Positions 1 to 7,181 of a DNA stretch of 7,181 nucleotides are shown piece after piece. The stretch lies in assembly GCA_903905665.1 (NCBI GenBank), contig CAIVHJ010000345.1, forward strand, positions 1 through 7,181. Direction: 5' to 3'. Each line of letters begins with the position of its first letter. Within the stretch, counting starts at the first letter, position 1. The translations under genes were made by a program, and so were the position numbers. The notes under the pieces are model-generated. The model was given only the letters and a program-made list of their open reading frames with translations, did not search any database and had not been told where the DNA came from. The stretch comes from an uncultured Phycisphaerales bacterium (lineage in GTDB: Bacteria > Planctomycetota > Phycisphaerae > UBA1845 > CAIVHJ01).

Positions 1-109
1 GATACCACACCCGTCCATAGCGAAAATTGAGATGCAAACCTCGGTCGCGGCACTCAACTCTCGCCTCTCGAACCGGCTGATCCTGATTCCCGGGAGGAAG
101 ATTCCCTCA
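1..109. other. Edge region downstream of rpmG, no gene recognised
   Basis: On the minus strand this is what follows rpmG. An ATG overlaps the rpmG stop (TAATG) but opens a frame of only 18 codons, so it is not a gene. I see no stem followed by a T run that would end the tuf-rpmG transcript. In many bacteria secE or a tRNA-Trp followed by secE and nusG comes next. The last bases at the left edge are too few to tell whether either begins here. Confidence 0.4.
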
Positions 110-277
110 TTATTTCCTCTTCAACTTATGCAATGTGTGTTTCCGCTCTCGGGGGCAGTATTTCTTCAACTCCAGCTTGGGAGAACCTCCGATGACATTG
201 ATCCCCGTCCGGTAATTGAGATCCTTGCACTCACTGCACTGCATCCATACATGTTCGCGCTTCACCGCCTTGGCCAT
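110..277 (-). CDS. rpmG: 50S ribosomal protein L33
   Basis: This small gene encodes 55 residues and reads as bacterial ribosomal protein L33, a component of the large subunit near the E site. It begins MAKAVKREHVWMQCSECKDL and has the family hallmarks: a CxxC pair (C14, C17), the NYRTG segment, the LELKKYCPR block (residues 35-43) and the KHTLHK ending (46-51). Length matches the usual 49-55 residues. It is the cysteine-containing type, but the fourth zinc position is Glu44 (CPRE) rather than Cys, leaving C14, C17 and C41. The start ATG follows a weak GGTGGG purine stretch. The gene lies 116 bp after tuf on the same strand, a common linkage (tuf-rpmG-secE-nusG), and is probably co-transcribed with it. 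Identification is firm; zinc binding is uncertain. Confidence 0.93.
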   Translation of the reverse strand: MAKAVKREHVWMQCSECKDLNYRTGINVIGGSPKLELKKYCPRERKHTLHKLKRK

Positions 278-393
278 GACCGCCCACCATTTCTGTTCGG
301 ACTGGAATTACCCCAACCGGGCCCGAAATCTTCGCACCGGAACTCCGGTATGATTCAAACTATTTCCCCCGACGTTTCTCCCGTTTCCCGTTC

Positions 394-1614
<1,221 letters not shown>

Positions 1615-1616
1615 GG

Positions 1617-1623
1617 CTCCTCC
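1617..1623 (-). promoter_or_regulatory. Ribosome binding site of tuf
   Basis: On the minus strand the bases read GGAGGAG, a near-perfect anti-16S match, followed by CC and the ATG of tuf. The spacing is on the short side, but this is the only good site and it fixes the start at 1614. Confidence 0.75.
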
Positions 1624-1670
1624 ACATCTTTACAATTGGGTTGTGAATAGTGACCTTGCTGAATCCAACC

Positions 1671-1704
1671 GAATTTCACTGAAATTCCGAACGGGAATTC
1701 AGTG
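1671..1704 (-). promoter_or_regulatory. Overlapping inverted repeats in the tuf leader
   Basis: Two inverted repeats share one arm in the 158-bp gap between tRNA-Thr and tuf. The larger pairs 1694-1704 with 1677-1688 (CACTGAATTCC against GGAATTTCAGTG, one bulged base, five-base loop). The smaller pairs 1681-1687 with 1671-1677 (GAATTTC/GAAATTC around a three-base loop). Because both use bases 1681-1687, they cannot form at once. No T run follows either, so neither is a plain terminator. They could be a processing site between the tRNA and the tuf message, or a leader control element. A TATAAG at 1706-1711 could be a -10 for tuf alone, but no convincing -35 partners it. Function is inferred only from the pairing. 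Confidence 0.4.
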
Positions 1705-1772
1705 ACTTATATGCTCAGTACGCCGACTTAAAAACCAATTACTGTTTCACCGTGGAAACAAATTCGATCGCA

Positions 1773-1845
<73 letters not shown>

Positions 1846-1891
1846 ATTCCGCTGATTTCGTCTTCGGTGCATACGGACAAACGAGGTCCCG

Positions 1892-1920
1892 ACTATACAC
1901 AATCATTACGTCACCATCAC
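1892..1920 (-). promoter_or_regulatory. Probable promoter of the tRNA-Thr/tuf/rpmG transcript
   Basis: On the minus strand a TATAGT box (1892-1897) preceded by TGTG resembles an extended sigma-70 -10 element. Seventeen bases upstream, GTGATG (1915-1920) is a weak -35 match (three of six). Transcription would start near 1885, about 40 nt before the mature tRNA 5' end, a usual leader length. The box is good and the -35 poor, so the call is moderate. Confidence 0.45.
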
Positions 1921-2430
1921 CGGCTGGTTTCTGGTGATCTTCCTTCCGATGCCTGAGACCGTCAGCAACAAACACTCCCCTCAGGCAACGAATCCTCTTA
2001 TATCGCGCCCACTTCCAAGTTGTTCAAACTACGCACAAAACCAAGACTTATGAGTATAACCATAATAAACAAACTGTCAAAGCCTATCGACGATGAACGC
2101 ACCCTCAGAACGCACACTCAGGAATCCGAAGTCTTCGGTCATCATATCCGTCATCCCCAGTACCAAAAATGGATACTGACTGATGCTGGCTGCAGCGTGC
2201 AACGGAAGGTTTTTTCGTGCCAAAAACAACAAACCAGGAATCCAAACGCAGAAAATGATATAACTATTTGAAATATAAGAAGTTAGGAATGATAATCTCC
2301 GGATTTTAGTCTTTATGATGAAGACTCATTTGGTGGACACAGAATAACGCAACCTATTGCACCGCAATACGTTACGCTCGTTCTGTCGTCTTCCGCTGCA
2401 ACAAGTGGAATATAGCAGTATGCGACCCAA
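1921..2430. other. Non-coding intergenic stretch, AT-rich in the middle
   Basis: This lies between two divergent transcription units. I see no gene in it. The plus strand has an 83-codon frame (2020-2271) and the minus strand an open run of 82 codons (2077-2325). Neither has a ribosome site, a recognisable product or coding-like composition. Bases around 2200-2340 are clearly more AT-rich than the flanking genes. There is no obvious repeat array, tRNA or terminator. It may be a decayed gene or an extended regulatory region; the sequence does not decide. Confidence 0.5.
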
Positions 2431-2451
2431 CATGATCAGCCGCGATTCGGG

Positions 2452-2478
2452 TATAATCTCAACCTCTCTATATAGGGA
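2452..2478 (+). promoter_or_regulatory. -10 box and ribosome site of the beta-CASP gene
   Basis: A perfect TATAAT occurs at 2452-2457. The -35 position around 2429-2434 reads AACATG, which is poor. Transcription would begin near 2464, leaving a leader of roughly 23 nt. AGGGA at 2474-2478 sits eight bases before the ATG at 2487, a good Shine-Dalgarno spacing. Together they support both the promoter and the chosen start. Confidence 0.55.
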
Positions 2479-2486
2479 TATCTATC

Positions 2487-3887
2487 ATGGTGGAACTTCT
2501 GTTTCATGGAGCGGTTGGCGAAGTCACGGGTTCGATGCATTGCATCAAGGTCGAGGATCAGTGGGTGGCGCTGGACTGCGGCTTGTTCCAGGGAAAACGC
2601 GATGAGTCCATCGCCAAGAATCGATCTTTTCCGGTTCCGCCTTCGGCGCTTCGCGCTGTGGTCCTCTCGCATGCACACGCGGACCACTCCGGTCGCTTGC
2701 CGGCACTCGTTCAGAAAGGTTTCGACGGAACTATTTTTTGTACGCCCGCCACGCGAGACCTCTGCGCGATCATGCTGCCCGACTCGGCGCACATTCAAGA
2801 GGAAGACATCTTTTATTTGAATAAGCAGCGCCGCAAACACGGACTTCCACCCGCCGAACCGCTGTACGGTTCCGCCGACGCCGTGGCGGCCATCCACCAA
2901 ATGCAAACCGTCTCTTATGATCGCTGGTTCACTGTGGTGCCCGGTTTGCTCGCCTGTTTTGTCGAAGCCGGCCACATGCTCGGATCCGCCGGCATTCACC
3001 TGGCTTTTGCCAAACGAAACGGACACACTCCGTCGCTGTATTTTTCGGGAGATGTCGGACGACCCGACAAACCGATTCTGCGCGATCCCGCCCCGTTCCC
3101 CGATTGCGATGTGATCCTGTGCGAGAGCACCTACGGAAACCGCGTCAACGAATCGGCGGACGATGCAAGCCGGCAACTGCTCGAAGCGGTCAAACGGACC
3201 TACGACCGGCGCGGAAAAGTTATCATTCCATCCTTCTCGGTGGGGCGGACGCAAACGGTGACTTATTACCTTGGTCAATTCATGGAAGACGGCCGATTGC
3301 CGCGAAATCCGGTCTTTGTGGACAGCCCGCTGGCGACCAGCGCTACCGAGGTGTTCCGAATGCACCCGGAATGTTTCGACGAAGAGGCGCTGGAACTGAT
3401 CCGCCAACGAGGCGACATTTGGGGATCGCGATGCTGCACGTCGATCAAAGACGTCGAAGAAAGCAAGGCACTTCACGGTCGCCCCGGGCCTTTCACGATC
3501 CTCTCGTCCAGCGGAATGTGCGAAGCCGGCCGAATCCTGCACCACCTCAAAAACAACATCGAAGACCCCAAGAACACCGTGATTCTCGTGGGCTTTCAGG
3601 CCGCGAACACCCTAGGTCGGCGATTGGCGGACGGAGTGAAGCGAGTTCGACTGTTCCACGAGGAATACGACGTTCGCGCCGAAATCGTCCAAATTCACGG
3701 CTTCAGCGCCCACGCCGATCAAACGGATTTGCTGCGCCAATTCCAGCCGCTTCGATCATCCAACCCGAAAGTTTATCTGATCCACGGTGAACCCGACGCC
3801 TCACAGACTTTGCAATCCAAACTGCGCGACAACGGATTTCAAAACGTCCAAATCCCCCACGTCGGCCAAAAAGTGGAAATCGAATAG
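2487..3887 (+). CDS. Metallo-beta-lactamase/beta-CASP RNA-processing exonuclease family protein
   Basis: This complete 466-residue protein belongs to the metallo-beta-lactamase fold with an inserted beta-CASP domain, the CPSF73/YsaH-like group of zinc-dependent nucleases acting on RNA in the cytoplasm. The fold starts at once (FHGAVGEVTGS, 6-16). Metal ligands are visible: D30, the HAHADH box (62-67), H163 in GHMLGS, and D189 in SGDVG. The beta-CASP part has motif A at E213 (ESTYG), motif B in AGRILHHL (347-354, H352/H353) and motif C with H409 in GFSAHAD. HGE at 433-435 gives a further His. The segment CTPATRDLCAIMLPDSAHIQ is typical of this bacterial subfamily, and length is standard. Nothing is missing, so it should be active. 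It is monocistronic, with its own -10 box, and converges on a glycosyltransferase remnant. The exact substrate (mRNA decay or 3' processing) is not shown by sequence. Confidence 0.93.
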   Translation: MVELLFHGAVGEVTGSMHCIKVEDQWVALDCGLFQGKRDESIAKNRSFPVPPSALRAVVLSHAHADHSGRLPALVQKGFDGTIFCTPATRDLCAIMLPDSAHIQEEDIFYLNKQRRKHGLPPAEPLYGSADAVAAIHQMQTVSYDRWFTVVPGLLACFVEAGHMLGSAGIHLAFAKRNGHTPSLYFSGDVGRPDKPILRDPAPFPDCDVILCESTYGNRVNESADDASRQLLEAVKRTYDRRGKVIIPSFSVGRTQTVTYYLGQFMEDGRLPRNPVFVDSPLATSATEVFRMHPECFDEEALELIRQRGDIWGSRCCTSIKDVEESKALHGRPGPFTILSSSGMCEAGRILHHLKNNIEDPKNTVILVGFQAANTLGRRLADGVKRVRLFHEEYDVRAEIVQIHGFSAHADQTDLLRQFQPLRSSNPKVYLIHGEPDASQTLQSKLRDNGFQNVQIPHVGQKVEIE

Positions 3888-3913
3888 ACAGGAAATGGGA
3901 TTAGTGATTCCGT

Positions 3914-4102
3914 TTACGACGGATACGACCGGCCGCGCCAGACGACTCCCTTACGGCGGAAAACGAACATCGATCGGAACAGAATCCACCACCAGAACAA
4001 TTCACGAAGTGGGTTGAGCAGCACGACCGCCCATGACAGGCCGAACCGCCGAACCAGCGCGCCGGTGACGATATGCATCAGCACCAGCGGGTGAATCACC
4101 AA
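3914..4102 (-). pseudogene. C-terminal remnant of an HpnI/ceramide-glucosyltransferase-like glycosyltransferase
   Basis: The minus-strand frame reads as the tail of a membrane glycosyltransferase with the catalytic domain missing. It has a hydrophobic segment (VIHPLVLMHIVTGALV), a second one (LSWAVVLLNPLRELFWWWI), and the ending GVVWRGRSYPS before the stop. The PLR(E/D)L motif, a tryptophan-rich helix and VVWRGR are, from memory, the end of GT21-type enzymes such as HpnI (hopanoid glycosylation) and related GT2 proteins. Only about 63 residues remain, against several hundred in intact members. The only start is a TTG with no ribosome site. The frame remains open a little further upstream, but there it overlaps the end of the large modular gene and loses resemblance. 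It converges on the beta-CASP gene with 26 bp between them. It could be decay after an insertion, a deletion scar, or an assembly join. A chance match is possible but unlikely given the ordered motifs. Confidence 0.62.
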
Positions 4103-4104
4103 AT

Positions 4105-7100
4105 CTACCGCGTCCGCGGTTTGACCGGGGATGGAACTTCTACAGTCTGAGATTCAAGCATAACCGGTGCTGTCTCTTCCAGGCTGATGGGTATTTGAGT
4201 TTCGATCTTCTCTGGTCGGAATCGATTATCCGAGCAAGGGGATGATCCTGGGCCTCTCGAGAGTAATGCCACAAACGGATCAATGTCGGCGAAAGTAACG
4301 CGACCGTCCCCGTTGGCATCGGCATTGAGCCAATGACAATCGGGATAGTGAGCCAGATAGGCTTGTTCACCACTCAAGGCCAATACAAACGGATCAATGT
4401 CGGCAAAAGTCACCTGACCGTCGCAATTCGTGTCGCCCTTGATCGAACACGGACACTCTTCGCATTCGTCCGGAATCCCGTTTGGTTGACAATCTTCACT
4501 GTATCCTGAGGCGATGTCGCAGGAATCGGGCACGCCGTTGCCGTTGCAGTCGGCTGACAGACCAGTGGGATTTTCCGTTACCACAAGCTGGCTGATTTCA
4601 GAGGTTAAGAGAACCTTGTCGTAAATCCGAACGTCGGCCATCGCCCCTTTGCAATATGGTCTCACCACCATGTTTTCTTCAATATTCCCTCCGAGGACTA
4701 CAGGATACGGATTGGGAAAAATGCTACACGCCCCGTGCGTCTCGTGTTTCAACTCGTCGTTGTAGTAGATACGAAGCGTATTTGTGGAAGCCTCATAAGT
4801 AGTCGTCAAACGATACCAAGTGCCACGTCCCAGTGCCTCACCCGTATAATAGCTGCAGTTGACCCCACCAACGGGCGAGTTGTTGCAACTAGTCAAACCA
4901 ACTGTGGGGTCGGTAGAAGACTGGTCGCAAGCATAAACAGTCGCGGTGACACCTGCTGTGGGCTCAGAAGAGTTCACAAACCATCCACCCTCGGTGTCAT
5001 GATAAGCTCGAACCTTACTCATCCAACCATTGGTTGGATTGTCGTTGGGACTATGGTCGTTACTGTCCTCCCGAACCCAGTATGAAACGCTCCAGTCACC
5101 GAGTAGGTCAAGATCATCCGCATCGGGGGTTTGCAGTGTTCCGTCGTCATTGAAAACGACGGTATTTCCCGTAAAACTCGGCGAGCCGTTCACGGATAGC
5201 GTATGGCCGTTGCCGCTGGCATCAGGAACTTGATTGCCGCTTTGGTCATCCATCCGCCACCAGGCGGTCAACCCGTTTTCAAGCCACGGTCCCCCGCCGA
5301 TATCACATTCGTCGGGAATTCCATTGCCGTTGCAATCATTCGGGCCCTGTCGGGTAAGGGCAATTGCACCACCCGTAGCGGCTGTTTGATACATCACCGG
5401 CAGGTAAACGATGCTGCCGTCGCTATTCCACGTCGGTGGCCAATGACCGCTAACCATGTCTCCTGATACGGGAATCTCTTGTATCACCTCTTTCCGAGAC
5501 ATCGAGAAGATACGGATTCGGTCGTCGCCAGCCAGAAACAATGCAACTGTTCCCTGCGGTTCAACAAAGAAACCCCACGAAGTTCCGCTATTGAGAACGT
5601 TTACCGGCCATTGATCAATCTCGGTTAATGAATCAGCGTCTATCACATGAATTACCCCGGCGTTCAGGTCGGGTACGAACACTCTCTCGCCGTCCGGAGA
5701 AACAGATATGCCGGTTGCTTCTCCGGTTCCAATGCCGGACATCGGCAGAATTCCAACTACGGTAAAAGTTTCAGCGTCAATCTTATACAGTTGTTCTGCT
5801 CCGGCGGTGCGCGTAGCCGCATAGACGAATCCGTCTCCGAGAGCCTTGGTTAGTTGCCCGGGTTCACGGTTCATCGGAATCGTTGCGACAATGCTTCCCG
5901 ACCAAGTGTCGACTACTTTGATCGAACCCACGCTGCCAGTTCCCGGATCGTTTTCGTCGACGAACAGGTATCGGTGAGTATCATCGAACAACATTTGATA
6001 CGTCCAATTGCCCAAATCCAGGTTATAACCTGTTTCGCAATTGTCCGCTTGATATTCGGTGACAAAACCGCCGTAATATCGCGTGGTCCAGAAATGTTCG
6101 CTATCTGCTGCCCATAGACCTCGCCACGGAGCAGTTGGGGTGTGGCATTCGCCGAGCAAATCTCCAGTTACCACGTCGTAGATACGGTAGCCCTCGTCCC
6201 AGGGCCCGAAGGTGTGCCTGACCAGTAGCTTCGTTTCGTCTGGTGAGATGTCGACGCTGATGCAACTGTCGCCCGGATAGACGCGCTGGATATCATACTG
6301 GGGCACAATCTCGCACTCATCCGGAATGCTGTTGCCATTACAATCCTGGCTGAAGCCGGAGGCGATGTCGCATCTGTCAAACGCACTATTTCCATTGCAG
6401 TCATCGCCATCGACGACGAACATATATGCTGAGCCGGATTCTGCACCGAGATCGTCGTCCTCGAATGCACCAGCTATCACCATGTCGCCTGAAATACCTA
6501 CGGAAACTCCGAGTTGATCATTTGGTGCCCCATCGGGGGAAGTTAGTTTGGTGGTTTCTGTCATATCCACCCAGCCATCAGCAGGTTTCACAAACACATA
6601 CGCCGCGCCCGGACCCTCTGAATAGCCCATCTGTGCCCCGACCACAACGGTGTCGCCGGAGATGGCGGTGGAACACCCGAACGAGTCATAGGCAGCACCG
6701 TCGGAAGGAGTAATCTTGGCTGTCTCGGTCATATTGGTCCACCCGCCGGCCGGTTTTTCAAATATGTAGGCTGATCCGGACCATTGTCCCCTGACACTGT
6801 CGAATAGTTCTGCAACCACCACCGTATCACCGGAGATAGCCAGATCGTTAATACTGAAGAACTTATCTGGTCCGGGATCCGAAGGTGTAAGCTTGGCGGT
6901 TTCTGTCATATCTACCCAGCTCCCAACCGGTTTCTCAAAGAGATACACCGTTCCGGAATTATTGCCTTGGCTGTCAGTTGAGCCGGCTCCAACGATCACC
7001 GTGCTTCCGGCGATTCCCACATCGAGGCCGAACTCATCATTCGCGGCTGCGTCGGAAGCCGTCAACTTGGCAGTCTCGGTCATATTCACCCACCCGCCCA

Positions 7101-7181
7101 AAGGCATCTGGAATACGTATGCTGACCCAGTCGCATTGTCGTTGCCGACAGCGGCTGCCCCGATCACGATGGTATCCTCAA
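4105..7181 (-). CDS. Modular dockerin-like surface/secreted protein (5' end outside window)
   Basis: At least 1,020 residues are seen; numbering here starts at the GTG at 7167, but the frame stays open to the edge (EDTIVIG), so the true start and any signal peptide lie outside. In order: four to five FG-GAP-type repeats (1-250) with ISGDTVVVGA, GSAYVFxKP and MTETAKLTxSD motifs; a double DCNGN/PDxCD module (256-287); a YVTN/WD40-like beta-propeller (about 290-606, e.g. ISVSPDGERVFV, IHVIDADSLTEI); a single DCNGNGIPDECD (611-623); a LamG/concanavalin-like jelly roll (about 633-861, WWRMDDQSGN to ADVRIYD); a double module (873-903); and a dockerin-like pair (911-972) with ligands D912/N914/D916 and D950/N952/D954. 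A polar 48-residue tail ends it. Such architectures occur in planctomycete secreted proteins. Binding or adhesion is inferred from the domains; no catalytic site is visible. Which ligand or partner it binds cannot be said. Confidence 0.9.
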   Translation of the reverse strand, partial: EDTIVIGAAAVGNDNATGSAYVFQMPLGGWVNMTETAKLTASDAAANDEFGLDVGIAGSTVIVGAGSTDSQGNNSGTVYLFEKPVGSWVDMTETAKLTPSDPGPDKFFSINDLAISGDTVVVAELFDSVRGQWSGSAYIFEKPAGGWTNMTETAKITPSDGAAYDSFGCSTAISGDTVVVGAQMGYSEGPGAAYVFVKPADGWVDMTETTKLTSPDGAPNDQLGVSVGISGDMVIAGAFEDDDLGAESGSAYMFVVDGDDCNGNSAFDRCDIASGFSQDCNGNSIPDECEIVPQYDIQRVYPGDSCISVDISPDETKLLVRHTFGPWDEGYRIYDVVTGDLLGECHTPTAPWRGLWAADSEHFWTTRYYGGFVTEYQADNCETGYNLDLGNWTYQMLFDDTHRYLFVDENDPGTGSVGSIKVVDTWSGSIVATIPMNREPGQLTKALGDGFVYAATRTAGAEQLYKIDAETFTVVGILPMSGIGTGEATGISVSPDGERVFVPDLNAGVIHVIDADSLTEIDQWPVNVLNSGTSWGFFVEPQGTVALFLAGDDRIRIFSMSRKEVIQEIPVSGDMVSGHWPPTWNSDGSIVYLPVMYQTAATGGAIALTRQGPNDCNGNGIPDECDIGGGPWLENGLTAWWRMDDQSGNQVPDASGNGHTLSVNGSPSFTGNTVVFNDDGTLQTPDADDLDLLGDWSVSYWVREDSNDHSPNDNPTNGWMSKVRAYHDTEGGWFVNSSEPTAGVTATVYACDQSSTDPTVGLTSCNNSPVGGVNCSYYTGEALGRGTWYRLTTTYEASTNTLRIYYNDELKHETHGACSIFPNPYPVVLGGNIEENMVVRPYCKGAMADVRIYDKVLLTSEISQLVVTENPTGLSADCNGNGVPDSCDIASGYSEDCQPNGIPDECEECPCSIKGDTNCDGQVTFADIDPFVLALSGEQAYLAHYPDCHWLNADANGDGRVTFADIDPFVALLSRGPGSSPCSDNRFRPEKIETQIPISLEETAPVMLESQTVEVPSPVKPRTR
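4107..4120. repeat. Perfect inverted repeat at the end of the modular gene
   Basis: ACCGCG-TC-CGCGGT is a six-base perfect inverted repeat with a two-base centre. It overlaps the TAG stop of the large modular gene by one base and lies just upstream of the glycosyltransferase remnant. It is too tight and lacks a T run, so it is not a terminator. It may mark a rearrangement point or be chance. Confidence 0.4.
4252..4437 (-). other. Dockerin-like calcium-binding pair
   Basis: Within the modular protein, two segments repeat with a 38-residue offset: GDTNCDGQVTFADIDPFVLA and ADANGDGRVTFADIDPFVAL. Each has the DxNxDGxV calcium loop followed by an FADIDPFV helix. This matches type I dockerin-like domains common at planctomycete C termini. 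Classical dockerins bind cohesins; no cohesin is visible in this window, so the partner is unknown. Confidence 0.8.
4459..4551 (-). repeat. DCNGN/PDECD double module, copy 3
   Basis: Encodes DCNGNGVPDSCDIASG followed by YSEDCQPNGIPDECEE, two tandem Cys/Asp-rich units just before the dockerin-like pair. Aspartates and asparagines resemble thrombospondin type 3 calcium loops, and the cysteines could form disulfides outside the cell. Confidence 0.75.
5299..5337 (-). repeat. DCNGNGIPDECDI single module, copy 2
   Basis: One unit of the same Cys/Asp-rich module, placed exactly between the propeller and the LamG-like domain. Unlike the other two sites it is not doubled. Confidence 0.75.
6307..6402 (-). 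repeat. DCNGN/PDECE double module, copy 1
   Basis: Encodes DCNGNSAFDRCDIASG and FSQDCNGNSIPDECEI, two tandem units linking the FG-GAP repeats to the propeller. The IASG(F/Y)S(Q/E)DC joint is nearly identical to copy 3, suggesting duplication of the whole double unit. Confidence 0.75.
6418..7181 (-). repeat. Tandem FG-GAP-type repeats
   Basis: The MTETAKL motif (once MTETTKL) recurs with codons starting at 7083, 6909, 6732 and 6564, giving steps of 174, 177 and 168 bp (58, 59 and 56 residues). Each unit contains a GDTVVVGA strand, a GxAYVFxKP strand, GW(V/T)xMTETAKLTxSD and a DxFG-like turn. These are beta-propeller blades of the FG-GAP_2 type. The array continues past the right edge, so the blade count is unknown. 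Confidence 0.82.

Noticed and set aside
1..20. Possible start of a tRNA on the minus strand at the left edge
   Set aside because: The last bases (GGACGGGTGTGG on the minus strand) are too few to form a cloverleaf and do not match a tRNA-Trp start well.
1750..1772. GTTTC/GAAAC inverted repeat after the tRNA as a terminator
   Set aside because: The stem is only five pairs and the T run (TTTTT) lies over ten bases further on, so it would not terminate efficiently.
2020..2271. 83-codon plus-strand frame in the intergenic region
   Set aside because: No ribosome site, no recognisable motif, and overlapping an open frame on the other strand. Most likely chance.
2436..3545. Minus-strand frame of 369 codons opposite the beta-CASP gene
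   Set aside because: Shadow of a gene with complete catalytic motifs; the antisense product is Arg/His-rich and unlike any family I know.

Overview
The window looks like chromosomal DNA from a planctomycete, probably a Phycisphaerae-like or related uncultured lineage. Three things point there. EF-Tu has an altered switch I (RRDATKILTI instead of the usual RGITI), which from memory matches planctomycete EF-Tu. The large secreted-type protein carries DCNGNGIPDECD modules. It also has a C-terminal dockerin-like pair with the GDxNCDGxVTFADIDPF signature. These comparisons rest on remembered families, not on a search.

Layout. Positions 1-1845 hold a minus-strand translation cluster, transcribed right to left: tRNA-Thr(GGU), tuf (EF-Tu), then rpmG (ribosomal protein L33, 55 aa). 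The last 109 bases beyond rpmG hold no gene I can identify. A likely -10 box lies just upstream of the tRNA. No intrinsic terminator is visible between the three genes, so one transcript is plausible. Positions 1846-2486 are a divergent intergenic region of about 640 bp, AT-rich in its middle. It holds the tRNA/tuf promoter at one end and, at the other, a perfect TATAAT box just before the next gene.

Positions 2487-3887 (+) encode a complete 466-aa metallo-beta-lactamase/beta-CASP protein of the RNA-processing exonuclease type, with all its metal-binding motifs. Its stop lies 26 bp from the end of a convergent minus-strand remnant (3914-4102). That remnant reads as the C-terminal membrane tail of an HpnI/ceramide-glucosyltransferase-like glycosyltransferase without its catalytic part.

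Positions 4105-7181 (-) are one long coding region that runs off the right edge. It encodes the C-terminal 1,000-plus residues of a modular extracellular protein: FG-GAP-type repeats, a DCNGN double module, a YVTN/WD40-like propeller, a DCNGN single module, a LamG-like jelly roll, a DCNGN double module, and a dockerin-like pair. Its stop codon falls exactly where the glycosyltransferase remnant begins, inside a small perfect inverted repeat. This suggests a rearrangement junction, or less interestingly an assembly join.

The translation genes and the beta-CASP nuclease are housekeeping. The right half is accessory surface or secretion material. I saw no CRISPR array, transposase, riboswitch or defence system. 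The points most worth following are the glycosyltransferase junction, the EF-Tu switch I variant and the modular protein.
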